A stretch of DNA of 64,000 bases. Origin: Poindextera sp963719975 (GTDB lineage: Bacteria; Pseudomonadota; Alphaproteobacteria; Caulobacterales; Caulobacteraceae). The first letter of the stretch is position 1. Every line of letters starts with the position of its first letter. The DNA is taken from contig CAVRED010000001.1 of the NCBI GenBank assembly GCA_963719975.1, forward strand, positions 124,001 through 188,000, given 5' to 3'. The position numbers were made by a program, and so were the translations under genes. The notes under the pieces are model-generated. The model did not search any database, was not told the origin of the DNA, and saw only the letters and a program-made list of their open reading frames with translations. Positions 63,068 to 64,000 of the stretch are shown in pieces.

Positions 63068-63826
63068 ATGCCCTCAATTCCTATGACGCAGAACGTCTAC
63101 GATCAGCCGGAGTTCTTTGAAGCCTACAGCCGCTTGCGGCGTTCGGTCGAGGGATTGGACGGGGCGGCGGAGTGGCCCGCTGTCCGGGCCTTGCTGCCGG
63201 ATATGCGCGGTCTCGCCGTCATCGACCTTGGCTGTGGCTTCGGCTGGTTCTGCCGATGGGCGCGTGCACAGGGGGCGGCGCGGGTGTTGGGCGTCGACGT
63301 GTCGGAGAAGATGCTCGCCCAGGCCCGAGCCACGACGTCGGATGACGCGATCTCTTACGAACTTGTCGACCTCGAAGGGCTCACGCTGCCAGAGCGCGCC
63401 TTTGATCTCGCCTACAGTTCGCTCGCTTTCCACTACGTCGGGGACGCGGAGCGACTGTTCGCCCAGATACGGCGCGGCCTCGCGGCGGGCGGACACCTGG
63501 TGTTCTCGACCGAGCATCCGATTTTCATGGCGCCGACGGCGCCGGGCTGGTTGACCAATGACGGCGGTCGGAAGACTTGGCCAGTGGACCGGTATCTTGT
63601 GGAGGGGCCTCGGACGACCGACTGGCTCGCCAAAGGCGTCGTCAAGCACCATCGGACGATTGGAACCACCCTCAACCTTCTTGTTCGATCCGGCTTCGTC
63701 ATCGAACACGTGGAGGAATACTGTCCGACACCCGAACAGATCGCCGCCAGGCCTGAGCTGGCCGACGAAATTGAGCGCCCGATGTTTCTGATCGTCCGCG
63801 CCGGCCTGGGGGCCAATGTCCCCTAA
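63068..63826 (+). CDS. SAM-dependent methyltransferase
   Basis: 252 aa. The SAM-binding motif I is AVIDLGCGFGWFCRWARAQG, post-I is VLGVDVSEKMLAQARATT and motif II-III is FDLAYSSLAFHYVGDAERLF, a class I methyltransferase of the UbiE/type-11 kind. GAAGGGAG precedes the ATG. The acceptor cannot be inferred; the N-terminal QNVYDQPEFFEAYSRLRRSV segment is typical of small-molecule methyltransferases. Confidence 0.85.
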   Translation: MPSIPMTQNVYDQPEFFEAYSRLRRSVEGLDGAAEWPAVRALLPDMRGLAVIDLGCGFGWFCRWARAQGAARVLGVDVSEKMLAQARATTSDDAISYELVDLEGLTLPERAFDLAYSSLAFHYVGDAERLFAQIRRGLAAGGHLVFSTEHPIFMAPTAPGWLTNDGGRKTWPVDRYLVEGPRTTDWLAKGVVKHHRTIGTTLNLLVRSGFVIEHVEEYCPTPEQIAARPELADEIERPMFLIVRAGLGANVP

Positions 63827-63925
63827 AAGCCGGAAGCGAGGATGGCAGCCGACCCGAAGCGGACCATCGCACGAACAGCCGACTGCCCGACGGTTTCCGC
63901 GGCCTGGGCAGGCGTCAACCTTTCA

Positions 63926-63960
63926 TTGACAACAGCGTCAATATCAGGTTGACTGTCAAC
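63926..63960. promoter_or_regulatory. Tandem TTGAC/GTCAA inverted repeats
   Basis: TTGAC-N6-GTCAA at 63926-63941 and GTTGAC-T-GTCAAC at 63948-63960, followed by another GTTGAC at 63966. They lie 23-57 bp upstream of the final start codon of the window. The form fits a TetR/MarR-type operator with two dimer sites, probably controlling the gene that follows. Confidence 0.6.
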
Positions 63961-63982
63961 CCAGTGTTGACGGGAGGCTGAC

Positions 63983-64000
63983 ATGCCGGACGACCCCCAG
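63983..64000 (+). CDS. Start of a gene continuing outside the window
   Basis: ATG with GGGAGG 7 bases upstream, then six codons (MPDDPQ). The operator just upstream suggests a transcription regulator or a regulated enzyme, but the sequence is too short to say. Confidence 0.5.

Overview
The window is GC-rich alphaproteobacterial DNA, most likely from the Caulobacterales (Caulobacter/Phenylobacterium type). This is an inference from gene content: a ChvG/ChvI two-component pair joined to a short HprK, an EIIA-Man and an HPr; an NDUFA9-like protein; a Flp pilin; a FemAB/CelD-like acyltransferase; and dispersed TGTCCGCT/AGCGGACA palindromes. No rRNA, tRNA or CRISPR array was seen.

Region 1 (1-18 kb) is housekeeping: the end of a CobW GTPase, ExbD, a WD40 protein, MtgA, Asd, RarD, a pyridoxal kinase, AhcY, a CYTH-CHAD protein, the HPr/EIIA/HprK/ChvG/ChvI block, two conserved unknowns, an NDUFA9-like protein, UppP and an HTH-citrate synthase. 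Nearly every gene here is broken by one or more single-base shifts, mostly +1 insertions in GC runs. Essential genes are included, so this looks like sequence error rather than gene decay. Coordinates of these genes are the spans over which the protein can be followed through the shifts.

Region 2 (18-43 kb) has clean reading frames. It holds a second citrate-synthase-like gene divergent from the first, a TIR-STAND-helical protein (877 aa), a VOC/cupin/CMD operon, a Flp pilin and a PilZ protein, an aldolase-like gene, an ArsR/AHSA1/ClpP operon with overlapping genes, an MFS exporter, a CelD-like acyltransferase, IlvA with an FKBP lipoprotein, two secreted alpha/beta hydrolases, a TetR regulator, a histone H1-like KAKPAKAK repeat protein, a HEAT protein, an XRE/membrane-protein pair, and several enzymes of unknown substrate.

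Region 3 (43-53 kb) is accessory. Small orphan genes on both strands alternate with copies of a palindromic extragenic repeat. One repeat copy is split by a 1.33-kb IS110-family element of IS1111 type. The non-coding end of this element contains short segments matching the two halves of its own target site, as expected for a bridge RNA; this is the strongest find.

Region 4 (53-64 kb) returns to metabolism. It carries an ICMT-like methyltransferase, a sulfate-uptake operon (porin, binding protein, CysT, CysW, CysA), a lipoprotein, SAICAR synthase (PurC) fused in frame behind a MerR-type domain, a methyltransferase, and the first codons of a gene behind a strong inverted-repeat operator.
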